NCBI GenBank assembly: GCA_963575745.1 | Contig: CAUYUJ010008535.1 | Location: 376,774-440,773, forward strand | Direction of reading: 5' to 3' | DNA length: 64,000 nt | DNA from: Prorocentrum cordatum | Taxonomy: Eukaryota; Sar; Dinophyceae; Prorocentrales; Prorocentraceae | Shown: positions 21,972 to 32,417 of the stretch, in pieces | Layout: each line of letters opens with the position of its first letter | How positions within the stretch are numbered: the stretch's first letter is position 1 | Position numbers and translations under genes: made by a program | The notes under the pieces: generated by a model | Database searches by the model: none | The model's input: only the letters and a program-made list of their open reading frames with translations | Told to the model about the DNA's origin: nothing

Positions 21972-22145
21972 AATTAAGTCGGGCATGTCCCTCTGCAGGA
22001 GGATGTTTTAATAACAAAAACAGAAGACATACTTTGGGGACCATTTCTGACAACCGAAACTATAGTTTCAATATTTGGGGGTATGGTTTGAATCTGTTTC
22101 ATTTTTCGTCCAAAATCCGCCTGTAGGAGGACACGCCCGACCTAA
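21972..22145. repeat. Family E inverted-repeat element, copy 3
   Basis: Ends AAGTCGGGCATGTCCCTCTG and GGAGGACACGCCCGACC are complementary, with an AT-rich core. Confidence 0.7.
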
Positions 22146-22254
22146 ATCTAGAGACGTTCGCCCCATTTCGCCAGAGTGCCCAGGCCGCTTGTCGAGTGGC
22201 CGTATGGAAGCCTCTTGGAAGTCTCTTGGCTGCCCCTCGATAGCTTCTTTCAGG

Positions 22255-22465
22255 GTTGTGTTGTCCCCATCGTACTGGAGGACCACATCCCAGAAATAAT
22301 TTCGAGCACCCAAACAGTGTCTACCCGACCCGCTATCGAAGTGTCGAATGAGGTTCGCCTTCCAGAGCCCGACACGTGAAAACATTTGGTTTCTGTATTT
22401 TCTTGGCGCTCGATTTTTTTCTGGCAGTCAAGGCTAACGTAGGCCGGAGCATCATCATGTAAGAG
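22255..22465 (-). repeat. Family L dispersed repeat, copy 2
   Basis: Reverse-orientation relative of 1553-1775, with AGGACCACATCCCAGAAAT, CCCGACACGTGAAAA and TTGGCGCTCGA in the matching order. Confidence 0.6.
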
Positions 22466-23125
22466 CCCTTTGAGATCTCTTCGAGGCCTCTTGGGAGCGC
22501 CTTGAGGGTCTCTTGGTGCAGGTCTCTAGCGAGTCTTGGGCCCATCTTAGGGAGCAGGCCTCCAGCGGTTCGGCGGTGTCGCGCCTGTCTGGGGCCCTTC
22601 TGGAGCCGTACGGACGGCCTCTGGGCCGCCCCCTCGGGCTGTACATCAGGGCGATGTTGGGAGGCCGTCTTTTGCCGCCGTTCTCGACGAAGAGAAAGCA
22701 GAGCACGTGAGAGTCGCGTAAGGAGCCGAATTTCTGTTGATTGATCTTGGTCTCGTGGGTCGGCTCAGAAGGCCTCGAGGACGGCCAAGAAGACCTTCAG
22801 GACGGCTCGAGCACGAGCCCCTATGACCATCTTAGGGCAGGCTGGGCAAGCTGTGAAGGTTTGGATTCCGAACTGCGCTGCAGTCAACCCGCATAGTAGG
22901 GATGAGCAACACTTCCAAGGATACCCTTGCATCCTTGCCTCCTCGGCCCATCCTTGGCCACTGTCGCTAGCCGCATCCCGCTCGCAAGAGTTTCAACATG
23001 GCCCTCGAAGGCCCTTGCATACTTATCGCGCATCCTTACTATAAGGGTAGACTGTACTTGTCTGCTCTGTGCATAGGGGGGAATTCAAGTCAATGCGCGG
23101 GCGCGTCTAAGGAGGAGGGCCCCAG
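22466..23125. other. No recognisable gene
   Basis: Contains degenerate CTTGG/GGCCC repeats at about 22490-22640 and otherwise mixed sequence. Confidence 0.5.
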
Positions 23126-23127
23126 GT

Positions 23128-23339
23128 GGCCACCTGGACAGAGGTGTGTGTATGTGTGTGTATGTATGTGTGTGTGCGTGCGTGCGTGCGTGCGTGTGTG
23201 TGTATATGTATGTATGTGTTTGCCTGTGTGTACGTGTGTGTGTGTGTGCGTGTGTGCGTGTGTTGTGCGTGTGTGCGTGGGCGCGTGTGTGCGTGTGTAA
23301 GTGTGTATGTGTGTGTGTGTGCGTATGCGTGTGTGTGTG

Positions 23340-23371
<32 letters not shown>

Positions 23372-23415
23372 CGTGCGTGAGATGGGTGTGTGTGTGTGTG
23401 TGCATGTGTGTGGTT
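23128..23415. repeat. (GT)n-rich dinucleotide tract
   Basis: GTGT with GCGT and ATGT variants over about 285 bp. The Cys/Val-rich and His/Thr-rich frames are artefacts. Confidence 0.95.
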
Positions 23416-24566
23416 TGGGAGGGGTCCTATCTCCCGGCTCCTCCGAGGACGGTGGACACATCTGCCTTGGTGGGGAGGACGCTGGCCTTGCCACGCTCTC
23501 CCCTGCCGGGCAAGCTGGGCCGCAAGAGGACCCTCTCCTTGCAGGTCTCCCGCCCGCCCCAATTCGGCTGCTGCGCCTGCCGCGGGCCGCCCGGAGCCGG
23601 CCGGCCAGGCTGACGACGCCGCCAGCCAGGTGCCAGCCGACCGCTTGGACAGCTATATCTTAGTCTCCTTGGCTCCCCTCGGGGTTCTCTCGGCAGGGAG
23701 CCTCGCGGGCACCACTGTTGCTGTCAAGGCCACCTTCGGAGAGGCGGAATGGGCCGTCTACATCCGGGCTCGGGGGGGCCCTGCAGAGGAGCCCCGCTCG
23801 CAGCCCCTCCGGGGAACTCTCGCGGTCGAGCCGCCCTCCGCCTCGCTCCGAGCGCTAGCCCAGTGCGGCCATGCGCCTGCCCCTCCCCTGCGGATTTGCA
23901 CTGCTGCAGTTCCCCTACCCTGCTTTCACTTTTTGGACAGCCGTGATTCTTTCGCGTCCTCCGCCGTCGGCCACCCCACCGCGGGCAGCTCTCCCTGCAG
24001 CCTGGCAGCTTGGCTCGTCGGTTTATCAGCCCCGGCGCACTCCACACCCGGCTGGTTTCGTTCGTCGGGTACCGCCGTCTCCGTTTGCGGGCGTTGTCTC
24101 GATTCTCTCATTCTGCCCTTTGCCCGATGGACCCAGGCCCGAAGGGACATCAAGCGTGAAGTGCAGACGAGCCAGTGATCACCTGCCACCGCCTGGGTCG
24201 AGCGCAGGGCATCAGAGCGTGAATTACCTCCCCCGCTTTCGCTTCCAGACACAACCAAGTCATACCACGCGCCTCCTCGTCAAGCGGCCTGACCAGTACA
24301 GGCTTCAATTTGGCATCGTTTGGTATCTCTTGGAAGCGAGGGTGGTCAAAAGCGAGGTAGGTTTGTTTTCCCCCTAGGGCAGCCTGATTCCCTCGCCAAG
24401 TGGGGTGGGCACAGACTTCCCGTGGACTCCGCACACCTTCTCGTTGCCTTCCTGTGCCAGTTCAAAGCAGTCCCGCGTCTGCGGACGGGGCCGCGCGCGC
24501 GAGGCCCGAGCCGTCTGCTCGGCTTGTCTTGCCTCGCCGCTGCACACGGGGCCTCGGCCGCCAAGA
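23416..24566 (+). other. GC-rich stretch with one coding-like frame
   Basis: One forward frame at about 23630-23820 reads DRLDSYILVSLAPLGVLSAG and then VAVKATFGEAEWAVYIRARG, which is less repetitive than its neighbours. No domain, start or splice signals are identified. The remainder carries no recognisable feature. Confidence 0.2.
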
Positions 24567-24918
24567 GCGTGTGTCTGTGTGTGTGTGTGTGTCTGTGACT
24601 GTGACTGTGTCTGTGTGTGTGAGTGCTTGCGCGCGTGCGCGTGTGCGAGCGTGCGTGCGTGCGTGCGTGCGTGCGTGAGTGCGTGCGTGCGTGAGTGCGT
24701 GCGTGTGTTTGCATGTGTGTGCGTGTGTGTGTGTGTGTGTCTGTATGTGTGTGCGCGCGTGTGTGTGTGCGCGTGTGTCTGTGTGTGTTTGCGTGTGTGT
24801 GCGTGTGTGTGTGGGGGGGGGGGTTGCGTGTATGCGGGTGTGTTTGCGGGCGCGCGTGTGTGTGTGTGTGTGTGTGCGCGTGTGCGTGTATGTGTGTGTG
24901 TGTGTGCGCGTGTGATCT
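24567..24918. repeat. (GT)n-rich dinucleotide tract, second
   Basis: About 350 bp of GTGT, GCGT and CTGT variants with a G run near 24812-24823. Confidence 0.95.
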
Positions 24919-25434
24919 GTGCGTGGGCACTGCCGCCCCAATGCTTCCGATGCGGTAAGCAGCCTACGCTCCTGGAGCCGAATCCGCAAGCGGCACACGA
25001 ATATTCGCATGGTGGGGGAAAAGTGTAGTCACCATGGCCCCCGACTGCACTCATTGCTTGTCAAGCGTGCCGCTAACTCGCCCGTGCGCACCCACACGTG
25101 TTTGGCATATTATGTACACGTAATAGATAACATGTACGCACCTTGATTTGGAATGTGACGTACGTGCTCGTCCATCTTGCACGCTCGCGAGTTGCATCGC
25201 TTTTGCTGCGAGGCGATGACCTTGAAGCTGGTGAAGAGGAGGAGGAACTTGTCGTCTCCACTACCATTGGTCGAAGAAGGCGCTGATTAATACGTCGAAT
25301 TGCCGCCTCGCTGCATCAGCCTTCTCATGGACAGGCCCTGCTTTTTTATGAGTGGCTAATAACCACCTGTCGGCTTTAGGCAGTCGTGCCTGCTGCACCT
25401 CGTTTTCCTGCGCGGTGCATTTCGCAGGCACCTT
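24919..25434. other. No recognisable feature
   Basis: Mixed sequence with short open frames only. Confidence 0.5.
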
Positions 25435-25634
25435 TGGGGGAACAAACAATGGAATAAACATAAGAACTCGGAGGTCCGCGCGAGTTTCTCGGATCGGCGC
25501 AGGACCCCTCTCCCTGGCGCGCGGAGCGCGCCAGGGGCGGCGCTGGAGGCGCCGCCAGGGGTCTCCAGCGCCGATCCGAAAAATCCGCGCGGACCTCCGA
25601 AAGGTTCTGTTCATGCCATTGTTCGTTCCCCTAG
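25435..25634. repeat. Family A-I inverted-repeat element, full copy
   Basis: Ends GGGGGAACAAACAATGG and CCATTGTTCGTTCCCCTAG are complementary, followed inward by CTCGGAGGTCCGCGCG and its complement, then a GGCGCGCGGAGCGCGCCAGG hairpin. The right end, CCCCTAG, resembles a 3' splice site. Confidence 0.75.
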
Positions 25635-25832
25635 GCTTGCCGCTCGTCTACGACAATTTTCAGTGCGGAGGCACGCCTCGGGAGCAAACGCTGTACGCGC
25701 ACGCAGACGGCCGTCCCCTCCACCAGCCCGTCGTCCCTTCCCGCTCTCCCGGCCCGAGGCCTCCGTCGACATGGTTTTCTCTCGGAATGCCAGGCCCTGA
25801 AGCTCTCGACCCGCTTCTCATTGTCAGTTTTT

Positions 25833-25990
25833 TTGTTAGGCATGTCCCTCTACAGGAGGAACATCCCAGAATGTGAAAAGCATAGGCTGGTCACGATTTG
25901 TCGATGATGGTTTGGCTGTGTTTGTATATTTGTTGGTTACTTCTCATTTCTGTTCCAACATCCGCCTGTAGGAGGACATGCCCGACCTAA
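25833..25990. repeat. Family E inverted-repeat element, copy 4
   Basis: Ends TTAGGCATGTCCCTCTACAG and GGAGGACATGCCCGACCTAA, with an AT-rich core. Confidence 0.65.
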
Positions 25991-26019
25991 TAGTAGCTGT
26001 TACTTGTCGGCCCCAAGGC

Positions 26020-26155
26020 GCTGGACCCCCCTGTCGGCGCCTCCGGCGCCGCCCCTGGCGCGCTCCGCGCGCCAGGGAGAGGGGTCCTGCGCCGATCCGA
26101 GAAATCAGCACGGACCTCCGAGTTTCTACGTTTATGTGATTTTTCGTCCCCCTAG
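26020..26155. repeat. Family A-I element, 3' part
   Basis: Carries GGCGCCGCCCCTGGCGCGCT, CTGCGCCGATCCGAGAAATC and the CCCCCTAG end, but its 5' terminal repeat is missing next to the family E copy. Confidence 0.6.
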
Positions 26156-26249
26156 ACATCGAGTCCACGTGAGAGTGACCATTCGCCGGAGTGACCTCTG
26201 GTGCGCGCCCTTTGGGGCTCCACCTTCTCGCTGCACGCGGTGCGACTAC

Positions 26250-26268
26250 AGTTTTTTTTTTTTTTTTT
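26250..26268. repeat. Poly-T run
   Basis: A run of about 18 T, possibly a retroposed poly-A tail in reverse, but no associated element is recognised. Confidence 0.7.
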
Positions 26269-26353
26269 CCGTTCGGGCTCAGAGCCCCCCCGCGCCCCCA
26301 GCATGCATGGGTTCGCCTCGAGATCCTCGAGATCCTCGCCACTGGCGCGCTCC

Positions 26354-26587
26354 TCTAGGCCTTCTAGATGGTGTCGGAGATGATGGGGTCGGAGGATCGC
26401 GCCGCATCGCCGATGCATCGGCGATGCGGCTCGATGTGGAGCCCGATTTTCTCCACGCCGACGTCGCTAGTGCGTCGCCGACGTCGCCGATGCATCGCCG
26501 ATGCATCACCGATACATGGGTGATGCATCGGCGATGCGGCGCGATCCTTCGGCCCCATCTACTCGGACCCCATCTAGGAGGCCTCTA
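26354..26587. repeat. Family B palindromic element, copy 2
   Basis: Starts CTCTAGGCCTTCTAGATGG and ends CATCTAGGAGGCCTCTA. The core is the perfect palindrome GATGCATC extended outward with GCATCGCC/GGCGATGC and GGATCGCGCCG. Confidence 0.75.
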
Positions 26588-26697
26588 AAGGTACGGATAC
26601 CGCTGGCCTTCCCTTGTTGCCATGGTTTGGGTTCGCCTCGAGGTCCTGCCCAGAGCGCCCCCCTGGGAGAAGTCTGGGGAGCAGTGGTGATTCTTTA
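26588..26697 (+). repeat. Family I element, relative of ZIP intron 2
   Basis: GGTACGGATACCGCTGGCCT, GGTTCGCCTCGAGGTCCTG and CCCCCCTGGGAGAAGTCTGG parallel, in order, the sequence of the second ZIP intron (49662-49833). Non-genic and possibly truncated. Confidence 0.5.
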
Positions 26698-26744
26698 AGT
26701 CGTATCGTCCCCCCTCCTCGCTGGAAATGGGCCGGCCCATCCGC

Positions 26745-26861
26745 CCATATCCGGCGGCCAGAGTGGGGTCGGATGCCTCCTGGCGCCTCCCAGCGCCGGG
26801 AGGCGCCAAGGAAACCGTCTGCGTGAGTTGATTCGCGAACCCCACTTTCGCTAGGCCCTCC
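26745..26861 (+). repeat. Family C remnant joined to a family A-II element
   Basis: Carries AGCGCCGGGAGGCGCC and GAGTTGATTCGCGAACCCC, then abuts the A-II element. The same arrangement occurs at 29360-29513. Confidence 0.5.
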
Positions 26862-27306
26862 TTCGAAGAAGAAAAAACACCATAATCATAAACTTTTGGT
26901 GCTCCGTGCGGATTTCTCGGATCCGCGCTTGGCCCCCCCCTGCGGCGCCTCCGGCGCTGCCACTGGCGCGCTCCTCTAGGCCTCCTACATGGGGTCGGAG
27001 ATGATGGGGTCGGAGGATCGCATCGCATCGCCGATGCATCGGTGATGCGGCTCAATGTGGAGCCCGATTTTCTCCACGCTGGCGTCGCTGATGCATCGCC
27101 GATGCATCGCCGATGCATCGACGATGTATCGCCGATGTATCGGCGATGCGGCACGATTCTCCGACCCCGTCTACTCCGACACCATCTAGGAGGCCTCTAG
27201 CTCCGCGCGCCAGGGAGGAGGGTTTCCAGCGCAGATCCAACTAATCCGCGCGGAGCACCAACAGTTTATGTTTATGCCGTTGTTTCTTCTTCTTCTCCTG
27301 GGGCAG
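26862..27306. repeat. Family A-II element interrupted by a family B copy
   Basis: The left part (TCGAAGAAGAAAAAACACC, TTGGTGCTCCGTGCGGATTT) and right part (AATCCGCGCGGAGCACCAA, TATGTTTATGCCGTTG, ending CTGGGGCAG) form one A-II element when the 26974-27200 insert is ignored. Confidence 0.7.
26974..27200. repeat. Family B palindromic element, copy 3, nested
   Basis: CTCTAGGCCTCCTACATGG at the left and CATCTAGGAGGCCTCTAG at the right. It splits the GGCGCGCTCCGCGCGCC hairpin of the host A-II element, with CTC repeated on each side. Confidence 0.75.
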
Positions 27307-27529
27307 GCGTGAATGAAGTATGTGTTTTTGCTCCCGACCTTCCCTCTGGTCTCTGCCGGCCAGATTTTCGTGTCAACAGGCATTCGACCATGGACGCCAT
27401 CGTAATGGACGCAGCCAGCTGGGCAGGCAACCGCCGAGGGCCAACCGAAGAGCTCAGAAGGCCCATCGGAGACAGCCGAAGGCCTCCGAAGACGGCCGAA
27501 CACCACCGAAGACCACCGAAGGCGTACGG

Positions 27530-27706
27530 GTGCGGTAAGTTCGCGAAGCGTTGACGCGCGCGGCGGCGACTCCAGCGTGAGCGTTCCACCTGGATCCGAC
27601 CGATGTTGAACGATCTACCATATCGGAAAGCCGTGGTTGCTCAGGGTTGATCGATGCACGCGGTGTCAGAATCGAGCGCCGACGTCGACGACACGCACTT
27701 ACCATG
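27530..27706. repeat. Family F inverted-repeat element, divergent copy
   Basis: TGCGGTAAGTTCGCG, GGCGGCGACTCCAGCG, CGCGGTGTCAGAATCGAGCG and CGACACGCACTTACCA follow the order of copy 1. Confidence 0.45.
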
Positions 27707-28250
27707 GTATAACAAGGCGTCCAAAACGGTTTCCGCGGTTCGCTCGGTTTGACTGCTTCGCAGGCAGCGGTGTTCGGTCGGGCCGGTCGATCGGGTGCTG
27801 CGTCGCTGCGTCCTTCTGGGTTGCGTTCGGTCCGTCGGTGTCGCTTGGTTTCCCGAGCACTTCGGTCGGTGCTCGATCGCTCAGCCCCTGCAGCTGCGGC
27901 GTCAGAGTGGAGGGGCGAGTGGTCGTTGGCAGTCTGCGAAGATGGAGCGCAGATGGGAAGAAGCCCGCCACAAGCTCCGTACGGTCGAACCGAGGCACAA
28001 GATCGTTCTTCAGGACGGAAGGCCTCATGTTCTTCAAGGACGTTCTTCTGTCCCAGGTCCGACTGTACACCATCCTGCCGGTTTCAAAACAGTGTGGATG
28101 GGTGGCGGCTGAGTCGGCGCGGGAGTGGCGCGGCGAGCCGCGGACGGAACGCGGGTGGTCGCCGGTGGGTCGCGGGGCGGATAGCGGGGCAGGTCGTATA
28201 TGGGCCGCGGGACGGCTCGTTGGGCGGGTTGTAGGGCGACGAGATCTGCA
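27707..28250. other. No recognisable gene
   Basis: GC-rich with overlapping open frames on both strands. A charged forward stretch near 27940 (MERRWEEARHKLRTVEPRHK) has no recognised domain. Confidence 0.4.
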
Positions 28251-28254
28251 TACA

Positions 28255-28560
28255 TGTATATATATATATGTACAGAGAGAGATACATGCATACACGTATA
28301 TATAGATATATGCATACAAGTCTATATTTCTATATATATATACATGACTATGTGTATGTATCTATATGTATATATGCATCCACTGCTCCTGGCCCGGCCC
28401 ATTCTGGGCCCAGGAGCGGTGTATACGCCCTCCTGGCTTGGCTGGGGAGGCATATACATGCATACATCTATATGTATATAAGTATATATACCCACATATA
28501 TATATATATATACATACCGCTCCTGTGCCCAGGATGGGCCTGGCCAGGAGCAGTGGGCAT
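28255..28560. repeat. TA-rich tract containing a foldback element (family J)
   Basis: TATA/CATA dinucleotide tracts at 28255-28375 and 28450-28515. The segments CCACTGCTCCTGGCCCGGCC (28379) and GGGCCTGGCCAGGAGCAGTG (ending about 28558) are near-perfect complements with inner complementary GGGCCCAGGAGCGG and CCGCTCCTGTGCCC, so the AT tract forms the loop of a large hairpin. Confidence 0.7.
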
Positions 28561-28844
28561 GCATACGGATCTCGTCGCCCTGGGCTGCGTCCCCCCGCTC
28601 TCACGAGCACAGCAGGACGTCCGTGGTCGAACGCGTGAGTGTCACTCGGGCCCCCGGAGCAGGCAGGCCGGCCGTGCTCCCGGCAGCGAGGCCCCAGCTG
28701 GCCGGGCCCGTCCGACGCCCCGGGCCGCGGGGGCGCCTCCGAGGACACCCGCTGGCCGAAGAGGCGGAGCACAGCAGCGCGCGCCGCGGCGGGCGATGGC
28801 CGTCCTCCCCCTCGGGGGAGGGGCCGTGTCTCCACCACCAGGAG

Positions 28845-28975
28845 GAGGAGGGGGAGGAGGAGGAGGAGGAAGAGGACATGCTGAGGAGCAGGAGGAGGAG
28901 GAGGAGCAGGAGGAGGAGGAGGACAGGAGGAGCAGGAGGAGGAGAGGGAGGAGGAGCAGGAGGCGGAGTAGGAGA
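28845..28975. repeat. (GAG)n-rich microsatellite
   Basis: GAG and GGAGCA triplets over about 130 bp. Confidence 0.9.
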
Positions 28976-29187
28976 AGCGCCACAGCTTGCAGCTAAGGTC
29001 GGTCGAACGTAAAAAGGGGGAGGAGGACCTCCCCATCCTCCTTTCTCGCCCGTCCTACTTGGGGCAGTGGTGCAAAGTGGCCCATCATCGGGCTGGACGA
29101 AAGGAGGGGGTTGGGACAGGGGGTGGGTAACCGTAGGAGGCCTTCAGTGCTGTTCCATCCCCACCCCTCCGACGGAGGCATCTATAC

Positions 29188-29316
29188 ACCACCACCGTGC
29201 CAGGCCAGGGCCATCCTAGGCCCTAGGATGGTGTACAGACCCTGCTGGCCTCGGTCAGGAGGGCGTACACACCATGCCAGGGCCAGGATGGCCCTGGCTT
29301 GGCACGGTGGTGGTGT
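29188..29316. repeat. Family J foldback element, second
   Basis: CACCACCGTGCCAGGCCAGG at the left and GCACGGTGGTGGTG at the right with complementary GGCCATCCTA/AGGATGGCC inside. Same general design as 28377-28560. Confidence 0.65.
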
Positions 29317-29359
29317 TAGATGCTTTCTACGTGACAACCCCAACCCAAAGCTTTGGCTG

Positions 29360-29513
29360 GGCAGTTCGTACAACTTCTCCTGCCTGCAGCCGGCTTCCGC
29401 TCCGCCGACGGGCGCCTCTTCGACATGTATATCCACGCCTCCCAGCGCTGGCAGGCCCCAGGAGAACCAGCTACATCAGTTGATTCGCGAATCCCGCCTT
29501 CGCTACCCCCCCC
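29360..29513 (+). repeat. Family C remnant joined to a family A-II element, second case
   Basis: Contains GCCTCCCAGCGCTGGCAGG and CAGTTGATTCGCGAATCCC, then abuts the A-II copy. Confidence 0.45.
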
Positions 29514-29717
29514 CCTTCGAATAAGGAAAGACGCCATAAGTATCAACTTTTGGCTCTCCGCGCGGATTTGTTGGATCCGGGCCCCCCAGCGGTGCCTCTG
29601 GCGCCGCCCCTGCGGCGCACTCCTCGCGCCAGGGAGGGGGGTCTAGCGCAGACCCAAGACATCCGCACGGAGCGCCAAAAGTGTATGTTTATATGCCGTT
29701 GTTTCTTTGTCTACCCC
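29514..29717. repeat. Family A-II inverted-repeat element
   Basis: CTTCGAATAAGGAAAGACGC, AACTTTTGGCTCTCCGCGCG, then ACGGAGCGCCAAAAGTGTAT and GCCGTTGTTTCTTTG. Same design as ZIP intron 1. Confidence 0.65.
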
Positions 29718-29792
29718 TCTCGTCCGACCCGGCCCTCGGCCTCCGCCTGCTCCTGCTTCGCTGTCTCTCAGCAGGAGGGAAAAGGGGATCCT

Positions 29793-29855
29793 CCTCCCTC
29801 CTCCTCCTCCTCCTCCTCCCTCCTCCTCCCTCCTCCTCCTCCTCCTCCTCCGCGG
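29793..29855. repeat. (CTC)n microsatellite
   Basis: About 20 CTC triplets with interruptions. Confidence 0.9.
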
Positions 29856-30407
29856 TCCCGAGGTTGCTCTCGGGGCCGTCTGCCAGGCCCTGGGGCCGTC
29901 AAAGAAGCACCGAGGACGAAGAGCTCGTCCCAGTGCTGGGAGAGCCCCGGGGTACAGGGCCGCTTTCCGCCAGGACCCGATTCCTGCACGGCAAGTCTCG
30001 GAGCTGCCATTCGGCGGGGTACGCACCTCATCCTGCTCCTCCCCTGCCCTTACGGGGAACTTCCTCCTCTGTCTCGGGGCATCTGTGATCCCTCCGGCCA
30101 GCTATCCAGGACACCTGGGGATGGCCATCCACAGCCTGCTCGGAGCCTATCCCGGGGCCCTCCGGACAGCTGTCCACAGAGCCTCCTCGGAGCCTATAGC
30201 CCAGGCCCTTCCGGACAGCTGAGCCTGCTCAGAGCTGTCCCGGGGCTCCGGACAACCAGAGAGGGCCGCGGGGCTGCGCAGCAGTGGCAACCATCAGGCA
30301 AGGTGTGGCTCCCACAACCCTGGCCCTCTTGACCGTTCCGCCCCCTCCTCCCCACCCTCTTCTCTTTTTTCATCTACCACGCCTGCCGTAGCCCTTGGGA
30401 CAGCATT
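29856..30407. other. No recognisable gene
   Basis: Includes a repeated CTCGGAGCCTAT/CCGGACAGCT motif at 30130-30230. Otherwise unremarkable. Confidence 0.45.
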
Positions 30408-30630
30408 CTAGCCCTTCGAGATGGGGTCCGAGTCGATGGGTCGGTGGATCGAGCCGCGACGATGTATCGAGGATGCGACTCGATGGGGAGCCCGTGCTTC
30501 CCTTCCCACGCTGTCGTCACCAATGTATCGCCGACGTCGCCGATGCATCGGCGATGCATCGCTGATGTATCGGCGATGCGGCGCGATCTTCCGACCCCAT
30601 CTACGCCGACCCCATCTAGGAGGCCTCTAA
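30408..30630. repeat. Family B palindromic element, copy 4
   Basis: CGAGATGGGGTCCGAGTCG at the left, GACCCCATCTAGGAGGCCTC at the right, with GACGTCGCCGATGCATCGGC in the core. Confidence 0.7.
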
Positions 30631-31683
30631 GCATCTTGGATGCTCCCTCAGACCTCCCGCGTTTCCGAAGCTGATGTTGGCGCGTTCGGCAGGGTCTGTT
30701 GGGCCTCTTAGAGGTGTCTGGGGCGGTGCCTCCAGGAGCGTCCTCTGGAGACGTGTTCCGAAGCAGCTAGAACGACCAGTGTCTATGCTTGGGCCTTCGG
30801 AGGCCCGATTCGGGGCTGCGTCCGCAAACAAAATGCATGATGTTCGGAATTGAAAGAAAGTACAACGTTCAAACAACTACATTGTGTTCGAAGCTGCGTC
30901 GTAAACAGCATACTTTTATATTCAAAAATGTCGAGAGCTCTTGGGCCCAGCGGCCGGCAAAATTGGGCGCTGCAGGCTGGCGTTTTATACTTCGTCAGGG
31001 CAGACCCGACCCATCCGCCATGCCTGTTGGTCTGGACATTCGGGGGTGTTGCTCTTCCAGTCGCCTCGACAGTCTAACTACCTGTGCCAAACGGTTCGCC
31101 CTATGGGTCTGGTCTAGTCGGTCGGTCTTTGGAGTTTGCGGGGCATCGTGTTTGTCTTCGAAGTTGTTGCGCTGTTCGGCATCCAGTTGGCCTTACTCCG
31201 ACCGCCGCGCATAGCCTGGGATGGCATTTTAATAGCCTCGGGTAGTTCCGTAGATCTGCCATGGACAGCGTCGGTTGGCCTCGAGGGGAAAGGAGGAAGT
31301 TTCAGGGTGTTTGGGATGGTGCCGCGAGGCGCCAGATTCTAGGAGAGTGCAGGGGGGCTCGAGAGGGTGTCCGGTACTTCGATCTGACTCGGGGGGCTCC
31401 AGGAAGAAGGGAAGGGAAGGAGGAGGAGAAGGAGGACGTTTTGTCCCGCAGGAGTCGATCCTCTCCGCCCCCCCCCCTCCTCCCAGACAGCGCTGCCGCT
31501 GGCCCGAGCGGCGCGCTTCCTCGCTGAGGGGACGCCCCCCCGCGGCCCGCTTTTTAGCTATGCGGGCGCCAGCCGTCGGGCGCGAGGCGCCGCGCGGCCG
31601 CGGCGCTGCCCCGCCCCCCCCCCCTCGCCTCGCGAGTTTCCTCGCGAGTTCGGCGGCGCGTCGCGGCTGCCCCTCCCAGACCC
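30631..31683. other. No recognisable gene
   Basis: Mixed sequence, becoming very GC-rich after 31440. Open frames have no domain. Confidence 0.5.
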
Positions 31684-31977
31684 CCTCGTCCTCCTCCTCC
31701 TCCTCCTCCTCCTCCTCCTCCTCCTCCTCCTCCTCCTCCTCATCCTCATCCTCCTACTCCTCCTCCTCATCCTCCCCCTCCTACGCGGCGGTGCCAAGCA
31801 GCGTCTTATCCTCCTCCTCCTCCTCCTCCTCATCCTCTTCCTCCCCCTCCTCATCCTCCTCCTCATTGCTTCTCTTCCTCCTCCTCCTCCTCCTTGCTTT
31901 CTTCCTCCTCCCTCTCCTCCTCCTCCTCCTCCTCCTCCTCCTCCTCCTCCTCCTCCTCCTCCTCCTCCTCCTCCTCC
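31684..31977. repeat. (CTC)n-rich array, about 290 bp
   Basis: CTC triplets with CAT and CCC interruptions and a short unique insert near 31780-31810. Confidence 0.9.
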
Positions 31978-32226
31978 CCTTGTGAACAGAATCACGACGG
32001 GATGCATTTCGCTAATCTCGGCCTTCGGGGGCTCCTATTGCCAGACCTCGGGACCGTCCAAAAACCACTCGGGATGAAGAGCCGGTCCCGGGGAAGGGGT
32101 CTGGACCTTTGGGGGTCGCGTCATGAAGAGATCATGACGTCGGGGGCCTGGGTTATGTGCACTCCACACGGTCACTTGGCTAGCAGCCCTCCTTCGGCAG
32201 CAGTCTGGGAGCGCGAGGAGGGGTGT
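31978..32226. other. No recognisable feature
   Basis: Short unique spacer. Confidence 0.4.
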
Positions 32227-32417
32227 ATCGAAGAAGAAAAACGGAATAAACATAAACTGTTCTCGCTCACCGCGCTGGATCTCTTGTGCCCCCCCCCCCT
32301 GGCGGCGCCTCCGGCGCCGCCCCTGGCGCGTTCCGCGCGCCAGGGCGGGTGGGTGGGTCCAGCGCAGATCCAAGGAATCCGCGCGGAGCGCCAAAAGTAT
32401 ATTGCGTCTTGTTCTTC
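32227..32417. repeat. Family A-II inverted-repeat element
   Basis: Starts TCGAAGAAGAAAAACGG, has GGCGCCTCCGGCGCCGCCCC and CGCGCGGAGCGCCAAAAGTA, and ends TTGTTCTTCTCCCAG. The AG end resembles a splice acceptor. Whether it sits in a gene is unclear. Confidence 0.65.

Noticed and set aside
23085-23613. His/Thr-rich and Cys/Val-rich proteins
   Set aside because: Translation of a (GT)n tract on the two strands.
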